From contig NZ_FZOW01000014.1 in assembly GCF_900188125.1 (NCBI RefSeq), positions 104,301 through 168,300 on the forward strand: a stretch of DNA of 64,000 nt, read 5' to 3'. The translations under genes were made by a program, and so were the position numbers. Source of the stretch: Rhodococcoides kyotonense (lineage in GTDB: Bacteria > Actinomycetota > Actinomycetes > Mycobacteriales > Mycobacteriaceae). Position 1 is the stretch's first letter, and every line of letters begins with the position of its first letter. Below the pieces are notes generated by a model. That model made no database searches, was not told the DNA's origin, and worked only from the letters and a program-made list of their open reading frames with translations. Positions 28,510 through 38,011 of the stretch are shown here, piece by piece.

Positions 28510-29886
28510 CTATTCCAGTCCTGCGCGAACGACGCCCAGTATCTCGGAGGTCAGTGCGTCCACTTCTTCTCGTGTACGAGCTTCCACGTTCAGTCGCAGC
28601 AACGGTTCGGTGTTGGATGCTCGGAGATTGAACCACGCTCCGTCCTTCAGATCGACGGTCACTCCGTCGAGACGATCGACCGACACGGTGCGATCAGCGA
28701 AGGCGTCGAGCACCGCGACCGTGCGTTCCGCGGCGTCCGCGACCGTCGAGTTGATTTCCCCCGAGGCCGCGTAGGACTCGTACGACTCCATCAGCTCGGA
28801 CAGCGGACGATCCTGCGAACCGAGCGCCGCGAGGACGTGCAGTGCCGCCAGCATGCCGGAGTCGGCGCCCCAGAAATCACGGAAGTAGTAGTGGGCCGAA
28901 TGTTCGCCACCGAAGATGGCGCCGGTGTCTGCCATCTGCTGCTTGATGAACGAATGGCCGACACGGGTTCGAACCGGTGTGCCGCCGAGCTCGGTGACGA
29001 GTTCCGGGACTGCACGCGACGTGATCAGGTTGTGAATGACCGTTGCACCCGGCTCCTTGGCGAGCTCACGCTCGGCCACGAGAGAAGTCACCGCGGACGG
29101 CGACACGGGATCGCCCTTCTCGTCGACGACGAAGCATCGGTCTGCGTCACCGTCGAACGCGAGTCCGATGTCCGCACCGGTCTTACGTACGAAAGCCTGC
29201 AGATCCTTCAGGTTCTCGGGGTCGAGTGGGTTCGCCTCGTGGTTCGGGAACGTCCCGTCGAGTTCGAAGTACAGCGGCTCGACCGTGACGGGCAACGAGC
29301 CCAGTACTGCGGGAACCGTATGCCCACCCATGCCGTTCGCGGCATCCACGGCAATTTTCACCCCGCTGACCTTCGACAGATCGACGAGCTCACGTACGAA
29401 CGTCGCGTACTCCTCGAGGACGTCCCGTTCCGAGACCGTTCCCGGTGCACCGTCGTACGCGGGAACTCCCTCGACGAGCTCGGCCTTGATCTTGTCGAGG
29501 CCGCTGTCCTGCCCTACCGGTTTCGCGCCTGCGCGGCACAGTTTGATGCCGTTGTACTGCGCGGGATTGTGGCTTGCCGTGAACATCGCACCAGGACATT
29601 CGAGCAGTCCGGACGCGAAGTACAACTGGTCGGTGGACGCGAGCCCGATGAGAACCACGTCGAGACCCTGTGCGGTGACTCCGTCCGCGAAGGCGCGCGA
29701 CAGCTCGGGTGACGACGGGCGCATGTCGTGTCCGACGACGACGCGATCGGTCGCTCCGTCCCGCACCAAACGCGCGAATGCAGCGCCGACGTCACGGACG
29801 AAGTCGACGTCTATCTGCTCGCCGACCACCCCTCGCACGTCGTAAGCCTTGATGACTGCATTGACGGACTCGGTAGTTCGTGCCAC
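28510..29886 (-). CDS. manB: Phosphomannomutase/phosphoglucomutase
   Basis: This 458-residue alpha-D-phosphohexomutase converts Man-6-P to Man-1-P. The active serine loop is MFTASHNPAQYNG, the metal loop is AFDGDADRCF, the sugar loop is FGGEHSAHYYFRD and the phosphate loop is RASNTEPLLRLN. AGGAG seven bases before GTG 29886 fixes the start; the upstream open frame to 30174 lacks family similarity. It is the middle enzyme between ManA and ManC and matches Rv3257c. Confidence 0.96.
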   Translation of the reverse strand: MARTTESVNAVIKAYDVRGVVGEQIDVDFVRDVGAAFARLVRDGATDRVVVGHDMRPSSPELSRAFADGVTAQGLDVVLIGLASTDQLYFASGLLECPGAMFTASHNPAQYNGIKLCRAGAKPVGQDSGLDKIKAELVEGVPAYDGAPGTVSERDVLEEYATFVRELVDLSKVSGVKIAVDAANGMGGHTVPAVLGSLPVTVEPLYFELDGTFPNHEANPLDPENLKDLQAFVRKTGADIGLAFDGDADRCFVVDEKGDPVSPSAVTSLVAERELAKEPGATVIHNLITSRAVPELVTELGGTPVRTRVGHSFIKQQMADTGAIFGGEHSAHYYFRDFWGADSGMLAALHVLAALGSQDRPLSELMESYESYAASGEINSTVADAAERTVAVLDAFADRTVSVDRLDGVTVDLKDGAWFNLRASNTEPLLRLNVEARTREEVDALTSEILGVVRAGLE

Positions 29887-30076
29887 GAACGACTCCTGTT
29901 GATGTAGGTGGGGCGAACGGTCAAAACCTGAATTGGACGATCGAGCTCGAACTAAACATCGAGCGTGTCCACGAATCTTCCACAACCGGACACCTGCAGC
30001 GCGTCGAACGCACCGAGTTGTGATCGAAAGTATGCGAAAACTGCTCGCACAGAACGACTCGCACCAGAAACGAGCG

Positions 30077-30493
30077 TCAGGACGTCGGGTCCGGAAGTAC
30101 GCGCAGGTGTCCGCGACGACCCGTACGGGCAGGCGGCGGAGACTGACGATCCTCGGTCGACTCGCGACGTGCATGCCGTCCCTCGGACTGCGTTCCCACC
30201 TCGTCGACGCGAGGACGGTCGCCTCGACCTGCCTCCCGTACTGCCTCGGCGAGAGCCGTCAGGTCGTCCTCGTCGGGCGACGTGGTGGAGTACCCACCCT
30301 CGTATCGGACGAGTTCCCACCCCTTGGGTGCAGTGGTGGTCGATGCGTGCACTTCACACAGGTCCCACGAATGCGGCTCGTCCACGGTGGCGAGAGGTCC
30401 GACGACCGCAGTCGAATCGGAATAGACATACGTGAGCGTCGCAACGGCCGAACGACTACACCCCGGTCGGCAGCATCCACGCAGAGATCTCAC
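30077..30493 (-). CDS. DUF3499 family protein (Rv3258c-like)
   Basis: This 138-residue protein has an N-terminal zinc-knuckle-like set (C-C-R-P-G-C ... C-E-V-H) around VATLTYVYSDSTAVVGPLAT and EPHSWDLCEVHA, the DUF3499 signature. The rest is charged and probably disordered. I chose GTG 30493 because conservation begins at VRSLRGCCRPGC; an upstream GTG at 30538 adds 15 Gly/Arg residues. It is divergent from the 30567 gene. Function is unknown; it may bind zinc. Confidence 0.83.
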   Translation of the reverse strand: MRSLRGCCRPGCSRSAVATLTYVYSDSTAVVGPLATVDEPHSWDLCEVHASTTTAPKGWELVRYEGGYSTTSPDEDDLTALAEAVREAGRGDRPRVDEVGTQSEGRHARRESTEDRQSPPPARTGRRGHLRVLPDPTS

Positions 30494-30566
30494 ACGCGAG
30501 AGCCTACCTCCCCCGCACCGACCGACCCCTCGACACACCGCGAATCGCCGAAGATAACCTCACGGT

Positions 30567-31046
30567 ATGGCCAGAACGGGATCCGGACACACCTCACGAT
30601 CCGCCGAGCGACGGGGCCGAGGGCCGCGCGGACCGATCATGCCGAGTGATCTTCCCGGCCACCGCACACGCGCAGACAAGTTCGACCGAGCGGTTCTCGA
30701 AGCTTTCGCACGAATCGACCACCGTTTCCACGAGCGCCTGGAGCGCTTGGACATCGCCGTCGACGAGGTCCCGAAGATCAGGGCAATCGACCCCGACTCG
30801 ATCGATTGGCCGCCCGAGGTGGTCGCGGAGGGACCCGTCCCGCTGTCCCGGCTCGTGCCCGCAGGCATAGACAGGCGCGGTGAGACGACACGCGCACGAA
30901 TCGTTCTGTTTCGACGCCCGCTGCAGCGCCGTGCACAACACCCGGAGGATCTCGAAGACCTTCTCTACGAGGTGTTGGTGGAACAGGTCGCGACATACCT
31001 CGGGGTCGACCCCGAGACGGTGGACCCCGGATTCGACGAGAATTGA
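30567..31046 (+). CDS. Metallopeptidase-family (zincin-like) protein with degenerate motif, Rv3259-like
   Basis: This 159-residue protein belongs to the Zincin_1/DUF1025-type family, whose members usually end with an HExxH zinc motif. Here the equivalent C-terminal stretch reads DLEDLLYEVLVEQVATYLGV, where Glu remains but the histidines are gone. It is therefore probably not a zinc protease. The N-terminal ~30 residues are Arg/Gly-rich. An internal ATG (MPSDLPGHR) is possible as a start. It sits between the DUF3499 gene and whiB2, as in mycobacteria. Confidence 0.78.
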   Translation: MARTGSGHTSRSAERRGRGPRGPIMPSDLPGHRTRADKFDRAVLEAFARIDHRFHERLERLDIAVDEVPKIRAIDPDSIDWPPEVVAEGPVPLSRLVPAGIDRRGETTRARIVLFRRPLQRRAQHPEDLEDLLYEVLVEQVATYLGVDPETVDPGFDEN

Positions 31047-31064
31047 GTCGGCGAGACCGGGCTG

Positions 31065-31712
31065 TCAGACGATTCCGCGCTTGAGCCTTCTGCGCTCACG
31101 CTCGGACAGTCCGCCCCAGATTCCGAAACGCTCGTCGTTCGCCAGAGCGTATTCGAGGCACTCGTCCTTGACTTCACAACCGAGGCAGATTCGCTTGGCC
31201 TCGCGCGTGGATCCGCCCTTCTCGGGGAAGAATGCCTCCGGATCGGTCTGAGCGCACAGAGCGCGCTCCTGCCACTGGTCCTCGATCTCCTCGAACATCT
31301 GATCGAATCCGGGAATGAGGCTCAGAAACGGCTTCTCCGGAGCGCGAGAAGCGATCTCGCCGCCCTCGGCATCGATCGAATCCCGATCACCGAAGTCTTC
31401 GTCATCGGAATCGACTGCAGCAGAGTCGGTTTCAGCCGAGTCGGTTTCAGCCGAGTCGGTTTCGTCGAGCGAGGGCGTATCGAGGTATGCAGCGCCGGCA
31501 TCGACCGGTGTCACCTCGGACGAAGGAACTGTGATGATTTCGGTCGTGCTGATGTCAGTCGTGCTCACGACAGCGCGGGCGCCGTCGATGTTGTCGTCGC
31601 AGCCGCGTGATGCTGCGCCTGCTTCGGAATCGGTCTGCGGCGCGTGGTTGACTGCGCTGAGGTGAGCACCGGTTTTGCCCTGTGTTTCACGTGTCACGTG
31701 CTGGTCGTACAT
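31065..31712 (-). CDS. whiB2: WhiB2-type iron-sulfur transcription factor with long acidic N-terminus
   Basis: The C-terminal ~85 residues are a classic WhiB2/WhmD: four cysteines of the 4Fe-4S site (ALCAQTDPEAFF ... ICLGCEVKDECLEYAL), then the G(I/V)WGG turn and basic ERRRLKRG tail. WhiB2 is essential for division and septation in mycobacteria. From ATG 31712 (GGAGG eight bases before) the protein has 215 residues, so about 130 extra N-terminal residues, acidic and Ser/Thr-rich, with a TDSAE repeat. Family members are usually about 90 residues; an internal ATG at 31295 would give that length but has no visible ribosome-binding site. Confidence 0.88.
   Translation of the reverse strand: MYDQHVTRETQGKTGAHLSAVNHAPQTDSEAGAASRGCDDNIDGARAVVSTTDISTTEIITVPSSEVTPVDAGAAYLDTPSLDETDSAETDSAETDSAAVDSDDEDFGDRDSIDAEGGEIASRAPEKPFLSLIPGFDQMFEEIEDQWQERALCAQTDPEAFFPEKGGSTREAKRICLGCEVKDECLEYALANDERFGIWGGLSERERRRLKRGIV
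31423..31463. repeat. 15-bp tandem repeat inside the whiB2 extension
   Basis: The unit gagtcggtttcagcc occurs at 31423-31437 and 31438-31452, with a partial third copy (11 bases) to 31463. On the coding (minus) strand it encodes the pentapeptide TDSAE in tandem. Copy number could vary between strains. Confidence 0.85.
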
Positions 31713-32115
31713 CGCTTCCGCCTCCTCACCTTGAAATAGCGCAGAAATTTCGGTCGGTTTCCGAATACCTTGCCCCACGCTGGTATTCGCTGCCACTCAC
31801 GAACCCTCGACCTTTACTACACGTCCCGACGCGATGCCGCCACATGGGAACGCGTGTTCGAATCCAGGGCCACTCCAACCACATTCGCGGGTCGAGCGTG
31901 GAATGACATACATGTGATTAGACACGCCGAACACTGCTGCGGTCAAGCTGATCGGCGATTTTCCAATACCATCTTCGGCTCGAATTCGGCACCCTCCCCG
32001 AATCGAGGCCCGTCGTCAGCGTGTCGTACGCATGTCGGGGCCCAGCGAGCGTCGAACCTGATTCTCGGACACTCGCCTACCCGTCGTTCGCGCGCACGGC
32101 CTAGGCTTCGGACCT
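31713..32115. other. 403-bp intergenic region between divergent whiB2 and fbiA
   Basis: No convincing gene lies here. It should hold the whiB2 promoter on the minus strand and a short fbiA promoter at its right end. TGTGATTAGACAC near 31914-31926 vaguely resembles half of a mycobacterial CRP site, but the second half is poor. Base composition is slightly lower in GC than the flanking genes. An open frame into whiB2 extends to 31796 but lacks support. Confidence 0.5.
32102..32107 (+). promoter_or_regulatory. -10 element placing fbiA as leaderless
   Basis: TAGGCT lies eight bases before the fbiA GTG (32116). Transcription would start at or next to the GTG, and no ribosome-binding site is present, so a leaderless mRNA is likely. 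No clear -35 was seen. Confidence 0.5.
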
Positions 32116-33084
32116 GTGAAAGTTACTGTCTTGGTCGGTGGCGTGGGCGGAGCCCGGTTCCTACAGGGTCTGAAATCCCTTCTCGGGGAGGACGACGACA
32201 TCACGGCGGTCGTCAACGTCGGCGACGACGTCTGGATGCACGGGTTGCGAATCTGCCCCGATCTGGACACGTGCATGTACACGCTCGGTGACGGCATCGA
32301 CACCGAACGCGGATGGGGACGCATCGCGGAGACCTGGCATGCGCGAGACGAACTCGCCGCGTACGGAGCCGATCCGGATTGGTTCGGCCTGGGCGATCGA
32401 GACATCGCCACGCACCTCATCCGATCGCGGATGTTGCGCACGGGTTACCCGTTGTCGGCGGTGACCGAAGCGCTCTGCAATCGGTGGAAGCCGGGCGTCC
32501 GCCTGCTCCCGGTCACGGACGATCGCAGCGAGACTCACGTCGTCGTCACCGATCAGGACGAAGCGAGCGGAGAGTCGCAGCGCGCAATTCACTTCCAGGA
32601 GTGGTGGGTTCGCTACCGCGCCAAGATCCCGACGCACAGCTTCGCGAACATCGGTGCCGAGCAGGCAAGTCCGGCGCCCGGCGTGCTCGACGCGATCGCC
32701 GAGGCGGATGCCGTCATACTCGCACCGTCGAATCCCGTCGTCAGCGTCGGGGCTATCCTCTCCGTTCCCGGCATTCGGAGCGCTCTGCGCACCACCGCTG
32801 CAAAGGTCGTCGGACTCTCACCCATCGTGGACGACAAGCCACTGCGCGGAATGGCCGACGAGTGCCTGTCCGTCATCGGCGTCGACACGACGGCCGAAGC
32901 CGTCGGAAAGTATTACGGCGCACGGTCGGACACCGGAATTCTCGACGGCTGGCTCGTTCATTCGACCGACACCGCGACAGTTCCCGGAGTCGACGTCCGT
33001 AGTGTGCCTCTGCTCATGACCGACCCGGAGACGACTGCCGAGATGGCCGCCGCCGCCCTTCGATGCGCAGGTGTCCAGCTGTGA
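32116..33084 (+). CDS. fbiA: 2-phospho-L-lactate (PEP) transferase FbiA
   Basis: FbiA/CofD (322 residues) transfers the phospholactyl or phosphoenolpyruvyl moiety onto the deazaflavin FO to make F420-0 or dehydro-F420-0. The N-terminal [13 protein letters not shown] nucleotide motif and NVGDD are diagnostic. The GTG start seems leaderless. The stop overlaps the fbiB start as GTGA, so the F420 genes are coupled. Matches Rv3261. Confidence 0.96.
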   Translation: MKVTVLVGGVGGARFLQGLKSLLGEDDDITAVVNVGDDVWMHGLRICPDLDTCMYTLGDGIDTERGWGRIAETWHARDELAAYGADPDWFGLGDRDIATHLIRSRMLRTGYPLSAVTEALCNRWKPGVRLLPVTDDRSETHVVVTDQDEASGESQRAIHFQEWWVRYRAKIPTHSFANIGAEQASPAPGVLDAIAEADAVILAPSNPVVSVGAILSVPGIRSALRTTAAKVVGLSPIVDDKPLRGMADECLSVIGVDTTAEAVGKYYGARSDTGILDGWLVHSTDTATVPGVDVRSVPLLMTDPETTAEMAAAALRCAGVQL

Positions 33085-34436
33085 ATTCTCCCGTACCCGA
33101 AGACCATTCGCCTGGCAGATCCATCGAGATCGTTCCCGTCCCAGGACTTCCCGAGTTCCGACCCGGCGACGATCTCGCCTCGGCGATCGCACGGTGCGCG
33201 CCGTGGATCCGCGACGGTGACGTACTCGTCGTGACGAGCAAGGTGTTCTCCAAAGTCGAAGGCCGACTCGTCGATGCACCGCTGGATCCGGACGAACGCG
33301 ACGCAGCGCGTCGAAAGCTGGTGGACCAGGAGGCAGTTCGCGTCGTCGCACGCAAAGGACGCACGCTCATCACCGAGAACCGCCTCGGCATCGTCCAGGC
33401 CGCAAGTGGAATCGACGGGTCCAACGTCGATCGAGCGGAACTCGCTCTGCTGCCCGAGAATCCGGACGCGAGCGCGGCTGCACTCCGCACGGCACTCGCG
33501 GACTCTCTCGGAGTGACGGTCGGAGTCGTCGTCACGGACACGATGGGACGCGCGTGGCGTGTCGGCCAGACGGATGTGGCCATCGGTGCCGCGGGACTCG
33601 CCGTCGTGCATGCGTACGCGGGCGCCGAGGACAGCCAGGGCAACGAGCTCGTCGTCACCGAGGTCGCGGTCGCCGACGAGATTGCTGCCGCGGGAGATCT
33701 GGTGAAAGGGAAGCTCGGTTCGGTGCCCGTCGCCGTCGTTCGTGGACTCACGCCGGTCGCCGACGGCTCCGTCGCACGAGATCTGATCCGGCCGGGTGAA
33801 GAAGACCTGTTCTGGCTCGGCACCGCCGAGTCGATCGACAAGGGCAGGCGTGAGGCTCTGCTGCTCCGGCGGTCGGTCCGCTCCTTCACCGACGATCCCG
33901 TCGATCCGGACGATATTCGTGCGGCCGTCGGCGATGCACTGACCGCACCTGCGCCGCACCACACCCATCCCGTACGTTTCGTGTGGGTGCGTACGCCTGC
34001 TCTGCGGAACCGGTTGCTCGCCGGAATGAAAGAGAAGTGGAAGGAGGACCTGCGTGCAGACGGGTGGTCCGAGGACCGAATAGAGAAGCGAACGGCGCGG
34101 GGCGACATCCTGTTCGACGCGCCGGAACTGATCGTTCCGTTCTGTGTGCCGGACGGCGCCCACACCTATCCCGACGATCGACGGACGCGCGCGGAGGAGA
34201 CGATGTTCACGGTTGCCGTCGGGGCAGCCGTTCAGAGTCTGCTCGTCTCGCTTGCCGTACGCGGGCTCGGAAGCTGCTGGATCGGTTCGACGATCTTCGC
34301 GTCCGACATCGTGCGCACCGAACTCGGCCTGCGCGCTGATTGGAAGGCCATGGGCGCCATAGCAATCGGACATCCGCACGAGGAACCGGCCCCTCGGGAC
34401 CCGCGCCGCCCCGGCAACGAGCTCGTGGAGATCTGA
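33081..34436 (+). CDS. fbiB: Bifunctional F420:gamma-glutamyl ligase / FMN reductase FbiB
   Basis: FbiB (451 residues) has an N-terminal CofE-like domain ([20 protein letters not shown] ... [20 protein letters not shown]) that adds glutamates to F420, and a C-terminal nitroreductase-fold domain ([20 protein letters not shown] to [10 protein letters not shown]) that uses FMN to reduce dehydro-F420-0. The two-domain architecture is the actinobacterial form. GTG 33081 overlaps the fbiA stop; an ATG at 33063 lies inside fbiA. It is followed after 1 bp by a Nudix gene. Confidence 0.96.
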   Translation: MNSPVPEDHSPGRSIEIVPVPGLPEFRPGDDLASAIARCAPWIRDGDVLVVTSKVFSKVEGRLVDAPLDPDERDAARRKLVDQEAVRVVARKGRTLITENRLGIVQAASGIDGSNVDRAELALLPENPDASAAALRTALADSLGVTVGVVVTDTMGRAWRVGQTDVAIGAAGLAVVHAYAGAEDSQGNELVVTEVAVADEIAAAGDLVKGKLGSVPVAVVRGLTPVADGSVARDLIRPGEEDLFWLGTAESIDKGRREALLLRRSVRSFTDDPVDPDDIRAAVGDALTAPAPHHTHPVRFVWVRTPALRNRLLAGMKEKWKEDLRADGWSEDRIEKRTARGDILFDAPELIVPFCVPDGAHTYPDDRRTRAEETMFTVAVGAAVQSLLVSLAVRGLGSCWIGSTIFASDIVRTELGLRADWKAMGAIAIGHPHEEPAPRDPRRPGNELVEI

Positions 34437-34437
34437 C

Positions 34438-34998
34438 ATGACCGACTCGAACCCCGTTCGCACCCTGCATGATTCGGCGGTCGCGACTCTGACTGCATGG
34501 AACACCGAAGCCTGGCACGAGGACTCGCTTCGACATACGATGCTCGCGTTCCTCGCAAGCAACCCCAACGGATGTCTGCGCGCCAATGAGCCGGGACACG
34601 TCACCGCGTCGTCCCTTGTGCTGGATTTCTCGGGTCGCAACGTGCTGCTGACGCTGCACCCACGCGTCGGCCGCTGGATTCAGCTGGGTGGCCACTGCGA
34701 GGAATCCGACGCCTCGGTCGTGGACGCGGCATTGCGAGAAGCTCGCGAGGAATCCGGCATCGACGATCTCACGATCGATGCCCAGCTTCTATCGGCGCAC
34801 ACGCACCCCATCACGTGTTCGCTGGGGAAGCCGACGCGTCACCTCGACCTGAGGTTCCTGGTACGCGCGCCGGAGGGCGCGCACGCGGTACGGAGCGAGG
34901 AGTCCACCGATCTACGGTGGTGGCCTGTCGACGCTCTCCCCGAGTCCGCCGAAGCGGACACGATCGCCCACCTCGTCGGACTCGCGGAGAACCGTTAG
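34438..34998 (+). CDS. Nudix hydrolase downstream of fbiB
   Basis: This 186-residue protein starts 2 bp after the fbiB stop and carries a full Nudix box, from GGHCEES to AALREAREESGI, with the catalytic RExxEES glutamates. Substrates of this subgroup are not known. Its place as a third gene with fbiA-fbiB suggests a housekeeping link to F420 or nucleotide clean-up, which is only inference. It converges on manC with a 4-bp overlap of the stops. Confidence 0.9.
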   Translation: MTDSNPVRTLHDSAVATLTAWNTEAWHEDSLRHTMLAFLASNPNGCLRANEPGHVTASSLVLDFSGRNVLLTLHPRVGRWIQLGGHCEESDASVVDAALREAREESGIDDLTIDAQLLSAHTHPITCSLGKPTRHLDLRFLVRAPEGAHAVRSEESTDLRWWPVDALPESAEADTIAHLVGLAENR

Positions 34999-36083
34999 AC
35001 GTCGGTGGAGAACCTGACGCCGCCGTCGGGAAGCTTCACTCCAGGCCAGACACGGGCGCCGCGCAGCAATTCGCAGCGCGCGCCGATGTCTGCGCCGTCA
35101 CCGATGACGCCGTCACGCACGAGGGCTCGGGGCCCGATTCGAGCCCCGAAGCCGATGATGGACCGTTCGACGACGGCGCCGGCCTCCACGACCGCACCGT
35201 CGAAGATGACCGCACCGTCGAGACGCGCGCCTGCACCGATCTCCGCACCGCGTCCGACGACCGTGCCGCCGATCAGCAACGCCCCGGGTGCGACGCCTGC
35301 GCTCGGGTGGACGAGCGATTCGCCTCGCGTCCCGGTCAGTGCGGGCGACGGGGCGATTCCGCGAACCAGATCCGACGAGCCCTTGACGAAGTCCTCCGGC
35401 GTTCCCATGTCACGCCAGTACGCACTGTCCACGTGGCCGAAGACGCGCTTGTCCTCGGCGAGAAGGGCCGGGAAGACCTCGCGCTCGACGGACACCGGTC
35501 GGTCGTGCGGAATCTTCTCGATGATCTCGCGGCGGAAGACGTAGCATCCGGCGTTGATCTGGTCCGTCGGCGGATCCTGCGCCTTCTCGAGGAAGGCCGT
35601 GACTCGGCCGTCCTCGTCGGTGGGAACGCAGCCGAACGCACGGGGGTCACCGACGCGCACCAGGTGCAATGTGACGTCGGCCTCGGTGCGGTAGTGGGTG
35701 TCGAGCACTGCGGTCAGGTCGGTTCCGCCGAGCACGTCGCCGTTGAACACCACCACGTTGTCCGCACGCAGACGCGGAAGCACGTTGCGGATGCCGCCGC
35801 CGGTTCCCATCGGTTCGGTCTCGGTGACGTATTCGAGCTCGATGCCGAGCGAGGAACCGTCGCCGAAATGCTCCTCGAAGACCTCGGCTTTGAACGACGT
35901 GCCGAGCACGACGTGGTCGATTCCGGCGTTCTTGATCCGGGCGAGCAGGTGATGCAGAAACGGCAGTCCAGCCGTCGGAAGCATGGGCTTGGGAGCCGAC
36001 AGGGTCAGCGGCCGAAGCCGAGTTCCTTTGCCGCCCACCAGAATCACGGCGTCGGTTGTACGTCCCGCCTCAGCTGACATCAT
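34995..36083 (-). CDS. manC: Mannose-1-phosphate guanylyltransferase
   Basis: This 362-residue nucleotidyltransferase makes GDP-mannose (Rv3264c-like). The N-terminal pyrophosphorylase motif AVILVGGKGTRLRPLTLSAP is followed by FNGDVLGGTDL and a C-terminal left-handed beta-helix of hexapeptide repeats (IGGTVVGRGAEIGAGARLDG and RIGPRALVRDGVIGDGADIG). Two adjacent ATGs (36083 and 36080) overlap the wbbL stop at 36070, so wbbL and manC are coupled. The open frame continues upstream to 36236 inside wbbL. Confidence 0.95.
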   Translation of the reverse strand: MMSAEAGRTTDAVILVGGKGTRLRPLTLSAPKPMLPTAGLPFLHHLLARIKNAGIDHVVLGTSFKAEVFEEHFGDGSSLGIELEYVTETEPMGTGGGIRNVLPRLRADNVVVFNGDVLGGTDLTAVLDTHYRTEADVTLHLVRVGDPRAFGCVPTDEDGRVTAFLEKAQDPPTDQINAGCYVFRREIIEKIPHDRPVSVEREVFPALLAEDKRVFGHVDSAYWRDMGTPEDFVKGSSDLVRGIAPSPALTGTRGESLVHPSAGVAPGALLIGGTVVGRGAEIGAGARLDGAVIFDGAVVEAGAVVERSIIGFGARIGPRALVRDGVIGDGADIGARCELLRGARVWPGVKLPDGGVRFSTDV

Positions 36084-36966
36084 CGGCCTCTCTGTTGTCG
36101 TCGATTCGTCGCTGTCGAAGTGCCGCAGCCACAACCACCTTCGAGCGCACGGCCAGTCCTGCGCGCAGCGCCCATCGTATGGGAGCTTGCCACAGATGTG
36201 GGTGCCGATCCGCCTGAAAGCGATATGCGCTCGCATGATGCGCGGGAAGCATCAACTCCGGATGCCTCCCTGCCGCATGGCCTTTGGAATGGGTGACTTC
36301 CACGCCGGGGACGTAGACATTCAGCCATCCGGCGGTTCCGAGGCGGTCTCCCAAGTCCACGTCCTCCATATACATGAAGTACCGGGAATCGAACCCGTTC
36401 ACGGAGTCGAACGCGGCTCGGCGAAGCAGGAGGCACGATCCGGACAGCCAGCCGACAGTTCGCTCCGTCACGGCTTCGTTGTCCTGTCGGTAGCGCTGAG
36501 TCCATGGATTGCCGGGCCACACCTTGCCGAGGACTGCGTGCCCGACGCCGGACGTCAGATTCGGTACCGCGCGAGCCGACGGGTATCTGCTGCCGTCGGG
36601 CTCACGGATCAATGGACCGAGCGCTCCGGCACGCGGCCACCGCTCCGCTGCCTCGAGCAGCCCGTCGAGGGATCCGGGATGCCATTTGACGTCGGGATTG
36701 ACGACGACGACGAATTCGATGCTGTCGTCGATCTCGGCGACGGCGCGATTCACGGCTCCGCCGTATCCCAGGTTCGCACCCGTCCGAAAGAGTCTGGCGT
36801 CCGGATACGCGGCTTCAGCGGCTTCCGGGCTGCCGTCGGTGGAGCCGTTGTCGGCCATGATGACCAGCGGTTTCTCGCCCGTGGCGGACTCGAGAGACTC
36901 GAGGAACTGATCCAGATATTTCCCGGGCGAATAGGTCACCGTCACGACGGCCAGCTTGGAACTCAC
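36070..36966 (-). CDS. wbbL: dTDP-rhamnosyltransferase WbbL (linker unit synthesis)
   Basis: This 298-residue GT2 glycosyltransferase starts VSSKLAVVTVTYSPGKYLDQ. NGSTDGS and VNPDVKWHPG supply the nucleotide and metal (DxD-like) region, and YMEDVDLGDRL is the typical acceptor-side motif. WbbL adds rhamnose to GlcNAc-P-P-decaprenyl, making the linker that ties arabinogalactan to peptidoglycan; it is essential in mycobacteria (Rv3265c). It lies 60 bp after rmlD, which makes its dTDP-rhamnose donor. Confidence 0.93.
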   Translation of the reverse strand: MSSKLAVVTVTYSPGKYLDQFLESLESATGEKPLVIMADNGSTDGSPEAAEAAYPDARLFRTGANLGYGGAVNRAVAEIDDSIEFVVVVNPDVKWHPGSLDGLLEAAERWPRAGALGPLIREPDGSRYPSARAVPNLTSGVGHAVLGKVWPGNPWTQRYRQDNEAVTERTVGWLSGSCLLLRRAAFDSVNGFDSRYFMYMEDVDLGDRLGTAGWLNVYVPGVEVTHSKGHAAGRHPELMLPAHHASAYRFQADRHPHLWQAPIRWALRAGLAVRSKVVVAAALRQRRIDDNREADDVS

Positions 36967-37026
36967 GCGGGCCAGACTAGCGGTAGGCCGTCGTCCCACA
37001 TTCCCGCGACGACTTCGCCGTCGCGA

Positions 37027-37890
37027 TCAGTCACCGACACCGACGGCGCGAAGTGCGTCGTCGAGTGCGTCACGCCAGTCTCGCAGCGGCGTGAGTCCGG
37101 CTCGGGCCCACGCAGTGCCCGACAGGACCGAATAGGTGGGTCTGGGGGCCGGCCGAACGTATTCGGCGCTCGAGCAGGGCGTCACACGGTCGGGATCGGC
37201 CCCGACACCGGCGAACACCGCGCGCGCGAGATCGAACCACGTCGCCGTTCCCGAGTTGGTGAGGTGAAGCACAGGGTCGATGGGGCCGGATGCGACAGCC
37301 AATTCGAGCAACCCGGCGGCCAGGTCGCGCGCGTACGTCGGAGAACCGGTCTGATCGTCGACGACGGACACCGTGTCGCGTTCACGTTCCAGCCGCCGCA
37401 TCGTCGACACGAAATCCGAACCGGCACCGGTGTAGACCCAGGCGGTACGAACGACCGTGGCCCACGGCAATGCCGCGAGCACCGCGCGTTCACCGGCAAG
37501 TTTGGTTCGTCCGTAGGCGCTGCGCGGCCCGGTCGGCTGATCCGGCTCGTACGGCAGCTGGGCCGTGCCGTCGAACACGTAATCGGTGGAGACGTGGATC
37601 AGTCGGGCCGACACCCTTGCGCAGGCCTCGGCGAGGTTTCTCGGACCGTCGGCGTTGACCGCCGAAGCGCGCGCCTCGTCGGTCTCGGCGGCGTCGACGG
37701 CGGTGTACGCCGCGCAGTTGATCACCACGGAGCCCGGTTCGACGGCGTCGGCGACCGCCGCCGCGTCGGTGATGTCCACTTCGCCGCTGGTCACGCCGAT
37801 CACACGGTCGACGTCGGCGGAGCCCCCGGCAAGGGTCACCACCTGTCGTCCCAGTTGTCCCCCGGCACCGGTCACAAGGATGTTCGCCAC
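37027..37890 (-). CDS. rmlD: dTDP-4-dehydrorhamnose reductase
   Basis: RmlD (287 residues) does the last step of dTDP-L-rhamnose synthesis. The N-terminal Rossmann motif ILVTGAGGQLGRQVV, the NCAAYTAVDAAE substrate region and the catalytic Tyr-Lys pair in SAYGRTKLAGE are all present. I used GTG 37890 directly before the Rossmann strand; an in-frame GTG at 37908 is possible. No clear ribosome-binding site is visible. It is divergent from the LCP gene at 38012. Confidence 0.94.
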   Translation of the reverse strand: MANILVTGAGGQLGRQVVTLAGGSADVDRVIGVTSGEVDITDAAAVADAVEPGSVVINCAAYTAVDAAETDEARASAVNADGPRNLAEACARVSARLIHVSTDYVFDGTAQLPYEPDQPTGPRSAYGRTKLAGERAVLAALPWATVVRTAWVYTGAGSDFVSTMRRLERERDTVSVVDDQTGSPTYARDLAAGLLELAVASGPIDPVLHLTNSGTATWFDLARAVFAGVGADPDRVTPCSSAEYVRPAPRPTYSVLSGTAWARAGLTPLRDWRDALDDALRAVGVGD

Positions 37891-38011
37891 AGTTGCAAAG
37901 TGTGGCACGCCGTCGCCGCCTGAGCGAAGCAGTGACTTTTCACAAGTAGCCTGTTTCTTCGGGGGCGACGAGAAGGACACGACGAGCAGAAGAGAAGCGA
38001 GAGGTCACCAG

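Noticed and set aside
31914..31926. CRP-like half-site upstream of whiB2
   Set aside because: Only one half matches TGTGA; the second half is poor, so I mention it in the intergenic entry only.
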